Part shown: positions 55,037 to 63,921 of the stretch, piece by piece | Numbering within the stretch: the stretch's first letter is position 1 | How the letters are laid out: each line of letters opens with the position of its first letter | NCBI GenBank assembly: GCA_022494885.1 | Contig: JAGVSM010001385.1 | Location: forward strand, 62,001 to 126,000 | Direction of reading: 5' to 3' | DNA: 64,000 bases | DNA from: Micrasema longulum | Taxonomy: Eukaryota > Arthropoda > Insecta > Trichoptera > Brachycentridae | The notes under the pieces: model-generated | Database searches by the model: none | Seen by the model: only the letters and a program-made list of their open reading frames with translations | Told to the model about the DNA's origin: nothing | Translations under genes and position numbers: made by a program

Positions 55037-55206
55037 ATTTCTCGGTAACCGTAGCAAACGTAACACCATGTCTGCCAACGCTGTCATGACAGAACAAAAA
55101 GCAACCAAAGTTCTTGGCCTCGTGTTCTTCACATTTGTCTTCTGCTGGGCGCCATTCTTCCTACTCAACATTTTCTTTGCTGCCTGTCCATCGTGCGATG
55201 TACCAG
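55037..55206 (+). CDS. 5-HT2: 5-HT2-type receptor exon: ICL3 end and TM6
   Basis: It starts after CATGTTCCAG and reads (K)[18 protein letters not shown], then [20 protein letters not shown] and [18 protein letters not shown] plus G, with a gtaaat donor. EQKATKVLG is the cytoplasmic start of TM6 characteristic of 5-HT2 receptors. FxxCWxPFF is the TM6 toggle-switch motif of class A receptors, complete here. The AACPSC segment is ECL3. The basic NRSKR stretch forms the end of ICL3. It enters in phase 2 and leaves in phase 1. The best-conserved exon of the eight, and the one that most clearly separates this gene from dopamine, octopamine and 5-HT1/7 receptors. Confidence 0.93.
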
Positions 55207-56269
55207 GTAAATGTTACGAGTGTTCTGTTTTATTGTTTTAGTAACGTAGGTACAGAAAATCTCCAATTATTCGGTTTAATGAGGATTACTCTAAGATAAT
55301 TTTTTTTTCCTTTTGAAATAACACATGGAAATCACATTAAAAACTTACTGAAACATGTCCAGTTGTGGTATTCTAAATCTTCTCTACCCGCTAGAGAGTG
55401 ATTAATTTGAAGATTTTTTTTAATGCGTCGATTAATCGCTTAAGCGAAACGTCAAATGATGAATAAAACTGCTTCAAAACATTGTGATATATAGAGATAA
55501 CTCTCCATACAAATCCGAGCTAAAAAGTCTTCCCCGAAGGACAGTAATTGACCAGCGGACATAGCAAATATCGTCACGTCGACTTTGACAAGCAAAACAA
55601 GTAGTACAGTAAAAAGCACGGACTGTTTACATCGGTCTACTGTAAGTTATACTGAGTATGTCGCTACCTTCCGCATACGCGTAACTTTTGTTTGTCGTTT
55701 TGCTTTACGCCTGACTTACTAAGCAAGACGGAGACAGGAGATAATTCACGAATTGTAACATATTAATAAGACGTTTTTTGACATTAAAATAGCTATTTTA
55801 AACAAATATTGAGTAAGATATGAACATTACTTGCCAGTGAAAGGTTATACCATCGCTTTTCCAGATTGGTTTGTGCAGTATCTTAGCGTACAAATAGGCG
55901 GTTTAGTAATTTCGAGGAGAAAAGTAGCTGGCGAACGCTCGCAACAGCCTTAAGTCCGTTCTATCAAACATAGACCAATTGGCCGCAGGTTGAGGAAACC
56001 TATTTTGAACGCCTATGTTTACTCTAGTTATATACCTCAATGCTTCAAAAACGGATATAAAACTAATACGGTTTGGTCCATTCAACCTAATTAAGTGTTT
56101 TGGGTAATGCTTAAGGTCGCAATAATTTTCTAAATGAAAATCGTTGTGTTTGATTTCACGTGTTCATATTTTTTTGACGTTTAATCATCAGTGTGGCCAT
56201 ATATGAAACAAAAATTAGCCGCATGGAAAAAATAAATATCCCCAAATTAACCGCTCTCTAGGGGATAGA
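55207..56269. other. Intron stretch, GC-richer in places
   Basis: Between the TM6 exon and the foldback element. 55490-55760 has patches such as CGAGCTAAAAAGTCTTCCCC and CGCCTGACTTACTAAGCAAG but no protein-like frame or copy elsewhere in the window. Unassigned. Confidence 0.4.
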
Positions 56270-56775
56270 GAAAACAGGCTGTCTCTAAACATTTGGACTC
56301 ACCCAAAACATTGTTAATATATAACAACAGCGATGAAAAACATTAAGGAGAAGGTAATATAGAAGTCCAGGCATCTACAGGGCTTATGACCTGTCAATGG
56401 CTGGTTTAAGTGGCCACTTTACACACTGTGTAACATTCACCATTCTGCCCATATGTGAACATCTATATTCCTTCAATTCTTTCATCTGTTGATGTTTGTG
56501 AAGTTAAAGAGCTGAAACCTTTATTTATTTATGCGGGTGAGATTCATATAAATGAATTATTTCACCTACATACTAGGCAACGCCTAAAAATTATATTTTT
56601 TCAATTTCTATACTTCTTCATGGACCAGGTTGATTTATCAGCAATATTTTGAATTTTCCCAAATTTTTGTAGACGAAAACGTTCTTCATCTCTGTTGTAA
56701 TATGTTAATATAAACAGCTCCCAGAGTTAAATCCAGTCCTTGTCTGCAACAATTTGGACAAACTCAAAATATTGT
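56270..56775. mobile_element. Foldback MITE family F, long copy next to the TM7 exon
   Basis: It contains the fullest internal sequence of the family: GGGCTTATGACCTGTCAATG, GCTGGTTTAAGTGGCCACTT, TCTTTCATCTGTTGATGTTT, AAAGAGCTGAAACCTTTATT, GGGTGAGATTCATATAAATG, GGCAACGCCTAAAAATTAT. It ends with an inverted segment (TTCTTCATCTCTGTTGTAAT, CAGTCCTTGTCTGCAAC, TTTGGACAAACTCAAAATAT). It stops 45 bp before the acceptor of the TM7 exon, inside the region where a branch point would be expected. Confidence 0.85.
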
Positions 56776-56819
56776 CAAAACATTGTTGATTATAAATATT
56801 GTTTTTATGGTATTTTCAG

Positions 56820-56946
56820 AACACGTGGTTGACATCTGTCTCTGGCTGGGTTATGTGTCCTCCACCATAAACCCCATTATTTACACAGTCTTCAATAGGA
56901 CCTTCAGAGCAGCATTCATCAGGCTCCTACTATGTCGCTGCCACAG
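56820..56946 (+). CDS. 5-HT2: 5-HT2-type receptor exon: TM7 and helix 8
   Basis: After TGGTATTTTCAG it reads (E)[19 protein letters not shown], then [20 protein letters not shown] and CH plus AG, with a gtattt donor. [19 protein letters not shown] is TM7 with the NPxxY motif (NPIIY) intact. [15 protein letters not shown] is helix 8, with cysteines suited to palmitoylation. If the donor is not used, the frame stays open for 33 more codons to a TGA at 57044-57046, giving a short alternative tail. The donor (CACAG/gtattt) departs from the gtaagt consensus at +4 to +6, so such read-through is conceivable. The foldback element ends 45 bp upstream. Confidence 0.92.
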
Positions 56947-57075
56947 GTATTTTTCATTTATTTCACAATCATATTTCTCATTTTCTGATGTCCAAAACCA
57001 ACAATCAAGGCAATGGGATTGCTGTCGACGCCAAACACAGACTTGAAGAGCTTACACTAGCGAAAAAACCGCCGC

Positions 57076-57354
57076 GTTATCGGTTCGGGATGTTTCGGAA
57101 TCCACCCGAAGTGGCTTCATAAATAAAGACACTAGATTCGTTATGTATCCTAGTAATAAGCGAAACATATAATATTTCTTGATAAGATATTTGTGCCGTA
57201 GCCGAGATACTACATACAATACAAACGAGAATGGTCATGTTGAGTGACGTTCTTAGACGCTACTCAGGGGCGATTTTGTTGTGTTACAAAATTGAATAGT
57301 GCTAATTGGTAATGAGCGCCCGAGTGATTCCGAAACATCCCGAACCCGAATAAC
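57076..57354. mobile_element. Foldback/MITE with about 33-bp inverted ends
   Basis: GTTATCGGTTCGGGATGTTT then CGGAATCCACCCG at 57076 is inverted at 57322-57354 (CGAGTGATTCCGAAACATCC then CGAACCCGAATAAC). About 280 bp in total, non-coding, in the last intron. Confidence 0.75.
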
Positions 57355-57952
57355 ACTTCGGGTATTTACGAATATAAATCCGGCTATCTCTCAAGTCCCT
57401 AACCCTGGGTCGTAAATCCGCAGACTGTTAGTACGTACAAGACCCTGTACCCAGCGGGTGCAAGAACCTCGAGCCAGGTTTTGACTTTTCCTTTCACCTT
57501 GTAAGAAGAAAACTCCAGGTGTTATGGAAAAGAAGGTCGGACGCTCCGTATACTGCCGTCATAAGCCAAACGGCAGTTATTTGAAAGGCATATTTTGAGA
57601 TATGACAATTTTTAGTACTTCATCAAGCTAATTTTAAAAAATTGCCTATAATCATAAGTCAAAACACTGTAAGTCAATTGTTTCTAAAATATAAAACCTT
57701 TGTGTGTCATATCTACGGTGAGTTTTTGCTTATAAAACTCTCTCTGAGTTATTACTTAACAACAACATAAAAAATATTATGTCGTTTTCCGTACTGAAGT
57801 ATTTCTTTTACTGGTCATTGCAATAATATTATAGATCAAATGGTTCAAAATTTCTTGTGAAACATTACCTCATATTTCACTAATGTTGTGATTTAAAAAA
57901 AAACTGCCTGTTTGCTTATGATGGCTGATTGCGTCACTAGCCTGATGGCAGA
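57355..57952. other. Intron stretch
   Basis: 57400-57590 is GC-richer (GAACCTCGAGCCAGGTTTTG, GGACGCTCCGTATACTGCCG), but no frame or repeat was recognised. Confidence 0.4.
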
Positions 57953-58380
57953 TGAACGCTCGAAATGGTCTGGTTCGCTTGATGCGTTATCCTTATTTAC
58001 TCTGCCACTGAACCCTAATACAATGAATGTAATTACCTACCTTGTACTGAGTTCTGGCACCTTTATTGTCTGGAACTACTGTCATGACAGTCAGGATCGG
58101 ATCAGATCTTGTGGTCAGGAAGGAGGGGCACTTGACGATTACACGACGCTGTAGATAAAATAACTTATTCGCGATCGTATTGAGAATATCAAAAGCACAT
58201 GCACACACGATCAGTTCAGTTGTTACTATGGTGCCCGGACAATAATTGATACCCACGGTAGGCGTTAAAACATCTTAACCAGGGCCCAGTAGGTTGCAAA
58301 TAAATTAGAATGCCTCATCCTAGTAAATGTGCTATGTAAATATGTGTGTACACATAGAGTAAATGTGGCATAACCAATGG
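57953..58380 (+). repeat. LTR-like dispersed repeat, second copy
   Basis: Same order of blocks as 18594-19050: GAACGCTCGAAATGGTCTGG, ACAATGAATGTAATTACC, GTCAGGAAGGAGGGGCACTT, ACGATTACACGACGCTGTAG, AAAAGCACATGCACACACGA, TCAGTTCAG, then GTGTACACATAGAGTAAATG and TGGCATAACCAATGG. The TATA-like box is altered (ATATCAAAAG). It lies in the last receptor intron, same orientation. Confidence 0.55.
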
Positions 58381-58818
58381 CAGTATACTACTTCGGTTTC
58401 TCCTAGGCACCACTAGGCTTTCTTTTTATTTTTTTGTTTTACTCAAGTATACATCATGATCATTCGGTTTTTCTGTGTACATTGCTTTTTTTACTGTCTA
58501 CTGTTCTGTTTTACCATAGTCTTTAGTCATTATATTCCTATACTTGTTTTGTATTCTATTTTTGTTGAAGCGTTCGTTTGTAAATTTGTATTGTATTATT
58601 GAATCCGAGGAGTAGGGACGACTTGTGTTTGCCTCTGTCCATACATCCTCCTCCTTCATCATTGATCTGCCGTGAAGTTTGTATTCCTTAGAAATAATTA
58701 CGTTTACTTTCCTCTACGCGCAGCTGACAAAAGTCCCCAGGACTACAACAGCTACGTGTTGTTGGTGGGCTTATAAATCCTCTCAATCCCAATTTCTAAA
58801 AAGGTTTTCTTCCTTCAG
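58381..58818. other. End of the last intron
   Basis: No repeat recognised. The acceptor region is TTTCTAAAAAGGTTTTCTTC then CTTCAG. Confidence 0.5.
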
Positions 58819-58993
58819 GTCAGGGAGGGCGGCTCGCTACCGGTCCGGCAACGCTGGTCGCGGGGCCGCCAACATCTCGGCCCTTCCTCTGGCCATCTCC
58901 CTCCAGGGGGCGCCCCTGCTGTCGCGGACGCCGTCCAGCCCCCGGCGCCTGCGCGCCAGCCCCCTGATGCAGACCACGGATGAGGACTGCTGA
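58819..58993 (+). CDS. 5-HT2: 5-HT2-type receptor last exon: C-terminal tail
   Basis: After TTTTCTTCCTTCAG it reads (R)SGRAARYRSGNAGRGAANI, then SALPLAISLQGAPLLSRTPS, SPRRLRASPLMQTTDEDC and TGA at 58991-58993. The phase (one base completing AG from the TM7 exon) is exactly what the join requires. The tail is rich in Arg, Ser and Pro, with SRTPSSPRR a plausible phosphorylation cluster, and ends TDEDC. The exon is strikingly GC-rich, largely because most codons end in C or G, against an AT-rich background. Minus-strand open frames over it are shadows. No clear AATAAA was seen in the next 400 bp, so the 3' UTR end is undefined. Confidence 0.85.
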
Positions 58994-59421
58994 ATATGCG
59001 CCGCTTCCCCTGGGAGCATCTCCGCAGGACGGGTCTATCGGCTGCGCGCACTGCGATCATCGTAACCTAACCTAACCTAAAATATGCGACAAAATCAGTT
59101 CGTCGGCGTCGGGTCAGCGCCAAAATTATAAATCTGTGAAATTCCCGTTCATTTACGGTTTATTTTAGCAAAGCCGTATCTTACCTTCCATGGGTTCAGT
59201 TAGCATTAAGAACCAGGCACTTGCTTACAAGGGAAGGAATAACAGTATGCTCGTATAATTTTCAAGCGTGTATATTTCGCCCCTTTTCAGCGAGTGAAGG
59301 GGCGCTAACACTCCTCAGATCCGGAGCTGTCTTTGAGCATCTTAAGAGGAAACGCATTCTGACTATTCTTCATACAAATTGATTATGGCACTAGAGCAGT
59401 GATTTTTGTCTAGATCAGTGT
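58994..59421. other. Probable 3' UTR and downstream DNA
   Basis: Follows the receptor stop codon. It contains a (CCTAA)n tract at 59064-59081. No AATAAA or ATTAAA placed convincingly for polyadenylation was seen before the SINE at 59422. Confidence 0.4.
59064..59081 (-). repeat. Interstitial TTAGG telomere-type tract
   Basis: TAACCTAACCTAACCTAA, about 70 bp after the receptor stop codon. Second such tract in the window. Confidence 0.85.
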
Positions 59422-59689
59422 GTCGGCCTCGTGGTGTAGTGGTCGGCGCATTTGCCTACCATGTAAGATGTCTCGGGTTCGATTCCCGACATGGTTGATA
59501 TGAAATATTTATTTTAAAGGGTGTTTTCACACTAGAATATTTCATAGTTCCAGAACTGCTACCTGAAGCGTAAGACTGATCATCTTACCTTCATGTAACA
59601 AAAATGATCAAGATACGCTGCGATTGGTGTACCAATGCAGTGGTCTATGTAGTGATTGCGGAAAGGGAATGATGATGATGATGATGATG
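59422..59689 (+). mobile_element. tRNA-derived SINE, family A, full-length copy
   Basis: GTCGGCCTCGTGGTGTAGTG with A box TGGTGTAGTGG, then B box GGGTTCGATTCCC, TTGATATGAAATATTTATTT, ACCTGAAGCGTAAGACTGAT, ATCAAGATACGCTGCGATTG and a GATGATGATGATGATGATG tail. The head is the reference used for the other seven copies. Short-tandem GAT tail instead of poly(A) is characteristic of this family. Confidence 0.92.
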
Positions 59690-59849
59690 TGGTGTTTTTT
59701 TACAGACTATAGATATTTACAATGAGGAAGTTAAGTGGTTTTTTTATTATTTTTTTATTTGTTAATAAATTATTAAACAAAGCCAAAAAATTTTTTTTTA
59801 AATTTTTATATTTGAATTACCAGCGCTATTTTTTTTTTAATTTCGGATT

Positions 59850-60035
59850 TTTCAACCGGAAACTCTCTTATTATTGGTTAATTTGGAAGAACTAGTGACT
59901 TCATGCAAAGTAATTCGTTTTTTATCATTATTTTTTTAATCAGTTTTCTAAAAACTTCGCAATGCAAATTAATGCTGTAATTTTTACCGCGTGAAAAAAA
60001 AAATTATACCAAATTTCCCGTGCCACTGAACTTCT
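59850..60035 (-). mobile_element. Dispersed repeat H
   Basis: Read in reverse: GAAGTTCAGTGGCACGGGAA, then CACGCGGTAAAAATTACAGC, GAAGTCACTAGTTCTTCCAA and ATTAACCAATAATAAGAG correspond to 28014-28200. Confidence 0.6.
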
Positions 60036-60189
60036 TTATTACAAGAGCAAGAGTTAGGAAGGCAACACTGATTCCCTTTAGTGGGAAAGGTCACCACAAA
60101 TCAATTTACACTCAGAAACATGGGCTTCTGGAAAAATAATTAAATTGAAACGAATTTATGTCATTTATCTCTATTTATTTAATCATTAT

Positions 60190-60610
60190 ATATCGTATAT
60201 GTATAGGCCGTATGACCTAAGCCAATTATAACAGTTATATGAAGAAACATATGTACAAATAAGTGACAAAAAATAACATAAAACTATATAGCAACTACAA
60301 ACAATAAAATTATATTTTACAAAATATTTAAAAACAAGATCAACATATAAAACTTCGAGCTAAACCATGCCAATTCATTTTCATCTTACACTGTTTTTGG
60401 CGAAGTGATCTACGACACGCAGAAAGATCTATCCCAAAAAAATCCAAGTTGTATGACTAATTGACTAACCTACACATTCTGGTCATTGGAGCATAAAAAC
60501 AAAAATCGCTCTTAGAAAATTTGATAAATAACAGATTTTGACTTCTGGTGACACGGTTGGGACACAGCATGAAAAGAAATTGATTGCAACAGAGATAACA
60601 TAACTTATAG
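60190..60610 (-). mobile_element. LINE family J1, C-terminus and 3' UTR
   Basis: The minus-strand order is GCAATCAATTTCTTTTCATG, the ACCAGAAGTCAAAATCTG block, CATAGGATCTTTCTGCGTG-like end of ORF, CATGGTTTAGCTCGAAG and TAATTGGCTTAGGTCATACG, as in the copies at 29600-29950 and 50590-50970. Several frameshifts. Confidence 0.85.
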
Positions 60611-60648
60611 CATTTTACGTATATTATTATCAAACAGTTTTGGAGTTC

Positions 60649-60903
60649 AACAATGTTTGAGTATGTCCAAATGCTTGCAGACTGGCTAATAAAAGTCTCA
60701 GCTCTTTTACTTCACAAAAGTCAACAGATGGAAGAGTTGAGGAAATGTGGATGTTCAAATATGGGCAGATTGGTGAATGTTACACAGAGTGTAAAGTGGC
60801 CACTTAAACCAGCCAATGATAGGTCATGAGCCCTGTTAATGCCTAGACTTCCATATTCCCTTCTCAAAAATGTTTTCCCGCTCTGTTGAAATAAATTTAA
60901 AGT
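60649..60903 (-). mobile_element. Foldback MITE family F, rearranged copy
   Basis: It starts with the terminal block (CAACAATGTTTGAGTATGTC, AAATGCTTGCAGACTGGC), then runs in the opposite sense: GGTGAATGTTACACAGAGTG, AAAGTGGCCACTTAAACCAG, CATGAGCCCTGTTAATGCC, TTCTCAAAAATGTTTTCCCG. Confidence 0.8.
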
Positions 60904-60936
60904 TATGGAGTTATTTACAATATAATTTTAGTATGC

Positions 60937-61064
60937 ATTATTTTGCTAAATCTATTTTTAGGAAATAAATGTTGGCACATAATAACAAATATTTGAGACA
61001 CATTATTTTGCTAAATCTATTTTTAGGAAATAAATGTTGGCACATAATAACATATTTGAGACAC
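60937..61064 (+). repeat. 65-bp tandem duplication
   Basis: ATTATTTTGCTAAATCTATT ... ATTTGAGACAC occurs twice in a row (60937-61001 and 61002-61064), differing only by a 2-bp deletion, so it is recent. Confidence 0.9.
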
Positions 61065-61611
61065 TGCTATAAATTTATTTTAGCTTCAAAAGTTCAACTT
61101 CATGGAATAATTGATTGAGGGTAAAAGTAAATTAATTTTGTGTTTTGGTAGCTTTTGAAATAGGTATTTAAAAGCTATCTCAAATGATTTGCTAATCACT
61201 ACTTTGGCACTGGCCCGACATAGGTATAATATTAGTTTGTCCTTGTTTCTTTCTTTGAATTTACGTATTAATTTTTTTAATGTCGTCAGGTTTATTCTTT
61301 TTTGTAATCCATTTAAATGTAAAGTCCTAATCAAAATATGAATAACAACAACGGTATTTAATTTTTAATGAGATACTTCTAAAAGTATTTTGTGCATCTA
61401 TTAAATATACTTACATATTTTACAAGTACTAAAATAATAACAAAATTTAAGATAAATCAGTAGGTAACTATTTTTATGTAGCGACCCTTTTTACAATATA
61501 AAAACTATTTAGTATTTTTCTACCCACAACTTCAATTACTTAAACTGTACATAATATGACCCACTTATTTAAAATTGTATTTTACTTCATAACAACCCTA
61601 CCTTCTTTAAA
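61065..61611. other. Non-coding stretch with an unassigned frame
   Basis: The minus-strand frame 61334-61086 (82 codons, Lys/Leu-rich) is unassigned. Nothing else recognised. Confidence 0.4.
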
Positions 61612-62273
61612 TACGAGGGTCAATAATTGATATGCTCCACCGGTGAACTTTTTCCAAGTGGATCGGAAAAAGTTTTTGTAATTTATTTTTCGATATAATT
61701 CCCCTGGACTGTGTACACATCTTACAGCGAAGCTCCATCATTTCTTTAGCTTCAATATTATTGTCCTTGTCAACCTCATTGTCTTCCAAAAAATTATTTC
61801 CACGCAAACGTTCATTGAGTTTTTGGAATAGCTGGTTGTCGCTAGGGGCTAGATTATGAAGGGAGTTTTGAACCAATTTAAACCCAGATTCTTGAACTGT
61901 AGCCATTGACACTAACGCCGTGTGTGCAGGAGCATTGTCCTGGTGAAAGAGTACCTTGTAACTGAATCGTTGCAGATTTAAATCTGTCACTCTGTATTTT
62001 ACACATAGACATTTTTTATTTTTTATTTTTAATATATTTGGACCCCTGTATTTAGTTGCCTTACATGTCATGTACAAGGCTAAGGTACTTAGAAAAAAAC
62101 GTTTTTGTTTGACTTGGAAATGGGATATTCGATCACTGATTTTGGTTTATTACCTTTATGAGTCCAATCGCCATTGTTGCAAAGTCCAAGAACAATGGCG
62201 CGCGATAACAATTTTTAACGACAGTGTGGATATCTGTTAAGGATATTCCATCTTTCCTGCATTCTGTTTTAAC

Positions 62274-62496
62274 ACTTTGTATCCCGGAGCCGTGTAAACA
62301 CGTGATTATATAACTACGCGTTGTGTCCGGTCCCGTGTTTTCACGTGGTTGACTAGCTGTCTAAAGTGCATTTTATTGACATCTAGTGACTTTTATTAGT
62401 ACTTTTTTGCTGCTGGTAAACCACGTAAAAACACGGGACCGGGACACAGCGCGTAGTTATTATAATCACGTGTTCACACGGCTCTGGGATACAAAG
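62274..62496. repeat. Long near-perfect palindrome inside the mariner
   Basis: The left arm 62274-62354 (CTTTGTATCCCGGAGCCGTG, TAAACACGTGATTATATAAC, TACGCGTTGTGTCCGGTCCC, GTGTTTTCACGTGGTTGAC) is inverted at 62413-62496 (GTAAACCACGTAAAAACACG, GGACCGGGACACAGCGCGTA, GTTATTATAATCACGTG, TTCACACGGCTCTGGGATAC). About 80-bp arms with few mismatches and a spacer of about 58 bp. Unusually GC-rich for this window. It may be a separate foldback element. Confidence 0.88.
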
Positions 62497-62659
62497 CACA
62501 AAAAAAAGCGTGGGGCCCTGTGTATATGTGCGAACATTGCAATGTGGCTCTCCATAAAGGCCAATGTTGGCTAAACTATCATACAAAAATGACGTAATCA
62601 ATTGTTTCAAATAAATATGAGAAGTTTCAATTGATTTAACTGAGTATTTTCATAACTAT

Positions 62660-62995
62660 GACACTATTAAAAACCCTTCACAAAGCATGAAATTTCACAA
62701 AAATGGGCCGGGCACAGGGTAAATTCTAAGTGTATTCGGCCGGTGCTCAAAGTGTTAAGATTATGGCGTTGTAAACTGAAAAATGGGCACTGAAATAACA
62801 GATATTTGACACTCTGTGAAGAAATATTATCGCATGGACAATAGTCATAATTCCTTAATTTAAACCTATATAGGTAACTTCTCATAGCTCCGTGTCCGGT
62901 AAAAATTTTGGTCGTTTCGAAGGTACTTTAGTGATGACGGCGGAAGTTTTCTGCATCAGCCAGCGCTGGGAAAAATATTTCAGTGATTTTACCTG
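62660..62995 (-). mobile_element. LINE C-terminal zinc-knuckle fragment inside the mariner
   Basis: The minus-strand frame from 62885 reads YLYRFKLRNYDYCPCDNISS, then QSVKYLLFQCPFFSLQRHN. C-x-C---(S/T)(V/A)-(H/Y)LLF-CP-F is the ORF2-terminal knuckle of RNase H LINEs; the His is Tyr here. Confidence 0.75.
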
Positions 62996-63329
62996 ACATT
63001 TTGGGCTTCATAATGTATACACATCAGCTTGACTGGTCAACTTGAAGCAGGTCATGGATGTAGCATATCGACCAACCCTCGTATCTAACCACTGCACTGT
63101 AAATAAATAGGATAACATTGTTTTATATATGTAACAAAAGCAATAATAACAATCACTCTCTGAATTCAGTGGTGTATACAAATTAAATATAAAAAACAAT
63201 GCATTCTACCACAATGTTTGCAATGCTCAAAATATTTCAAATAAATTTATATCTCTCGTGTTCTGGTGAGTGCAAAATGAATTACTAAGAATAAAAAAAA
63301 ATGCTGGCATAGATTATTATTTGTATATA

Positions 63330-63613
63330 CAGGATGTTCATTAAACCCTGTCTCATCCGAAACCACGATGATCAGTATGAGCAAGAAGATATATTAGCAC
63401 ACGAAAAGAAATTTTCAGAACAAATAAAAATTTTAAATCAGAAAATTCAAAAGTCTGATACGCCAAAAATGAGTGGCCGCGCTCCCCTCGCTTCTTCTCT
63501 GCAGAAGTAAGCAACCATTTGTTTGTTCTAAATATTTTTTTAATATGCTTATATGTCTTCTTGCCCTAACTGATCATCGTGGTTTCGGATTAACAGGGTT
63601 TAAAGAACACCTG
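63330..63613. mobile_element. MITE with about 70-bp inverted termini
   Basis: The left end (CAGGATGTTCATTAAACCCT, GTCTCATCCGAAACCACGAT, GATCAGTATG) is inverted at the right end (CTAACTGATCATCGTGGTTT, CGGATTAACAGGGTTTAAAG, AACACCTG). Both sides are flanked by TATA (63326-63329, 63614-63617), so a TA or TATA target site. 284 bp. The interior (AAAATGAGTGGCCGCGCTCC) is slightly GC-rich without a clear product. Confidence 0.85.
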
Positions 63614-63921
63614 TATAAATAAACTGTCATAAAGGGAGGGCACTGAAGTGCATTTTGGGGACGCCAGCTAGCATTTCCTGATATCTGTGGAAAGTAGAAA
63701 TAAGCGAAAAACATACATTTTCTCAATTATTAGTACTGAAAATATTCAGTACCTAATTAGAAAGGACAATCAATGTTAAAATTTAATACTAATCTTAAGA
63801 CGGATTCAAAGGAATTAAAATAATGGATGCGTTGTGTAGCTCAAATTATCATTATCACAAATTATCACAAATGTATATGGATAGCTCATAATATGTACTC
63901 GTATGTTATAACTGTATAAAC

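Larger units (their letters stand above)
27021..58993 (+). other. 5-HT2: Gene span: 5-HT2-type serotonin receptor (3' part, eight exons)
   Basis: Eight GT-AG exons join without frame conflict: junction phases agree at all seven joins and total 1139 nt (two bases completing a split codon, 378 codons and TGA). The order is ECL1-TM3, ICL2-TM4, ECL2-TM5, ICL3, ICL3, TM6, TM7-helix 8, C-tail. 5-HT2 identity rests on the [15 protein letters not shown]3, the [13 protein letters not shown] entry to TM6 and the NPIIYTVFN of TM7. 5-HT2 receptors bind serotonin at the plasma membrane and usually couple to Gq and phospholipase C. Insects have two 5-HT2 genes; I lean to the 5-HT2A (5-HT2-alpha) type without certainty. 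TM1, TM2 and the N-terminus were not found, so the gene starts upstream. Introns are 631, 10861, 4384, 8944, 2529, 1613 and 1872 bp and are full of repeats. Confidence 0.85.
61614..63081 (-). mobile_element. Mariner transposon relic with TIRs and TA target site
   Basis: The ends are inverted: CGAGGGTCAATAATTGATAT at 61614 and, in reverse, CGAGGGTTGGTCGATATGC at 63081, each flanked by TA (61612-61613, 63082-63083). The minus-strand frame 62077-61607 reads YKVLFHQDNAPAHTALVSMA, then NLAPSDNQLFQKLNERLRG and NNFLEDNEV. HQDNAPAHT and LAPSD hold the second and third acidic residues of the mariner catalytic triad; 32 residues separate them instead of the usual 34, so small deletions have occurred. 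The N-terminal half is replaced by a palindrome (62274-62496) and a LINE fragment (62660-62995). Not functional. Confidence 0.88.

Noticed and set aside
27021..58993. Dopamine D2-like receptor as the identity of the GPCR
   Set aside because: TM3 ([13 protein letters not shown]), the EQKATKVLG start of TM6 and the NIMP...C ECL2 follow the 5-HT2 pattern. D2-type receptors have a different TM3 and a KKATQML-type TM6 entry.
58815..59060. Minus-strand open frames of 60-81 codons
   Set aside because: Shadows of the GC-rich last receptor exon.
59422..59495. Functional tRNA genes at the tRNA-like heads (also 10286, 16861, 28376, 44362)
   Set aside because: A and B boxes are present, but each head continues into a conserved non-tRNA body with several dispersed copies, and no closed acceptor stem was seen. 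They are SINEs.
61086..61334. 82-codon minus-strand open frame
   Set aside because: Lys/Leu-rich with no recognised motif; length is within chance for AT-rich DNA.
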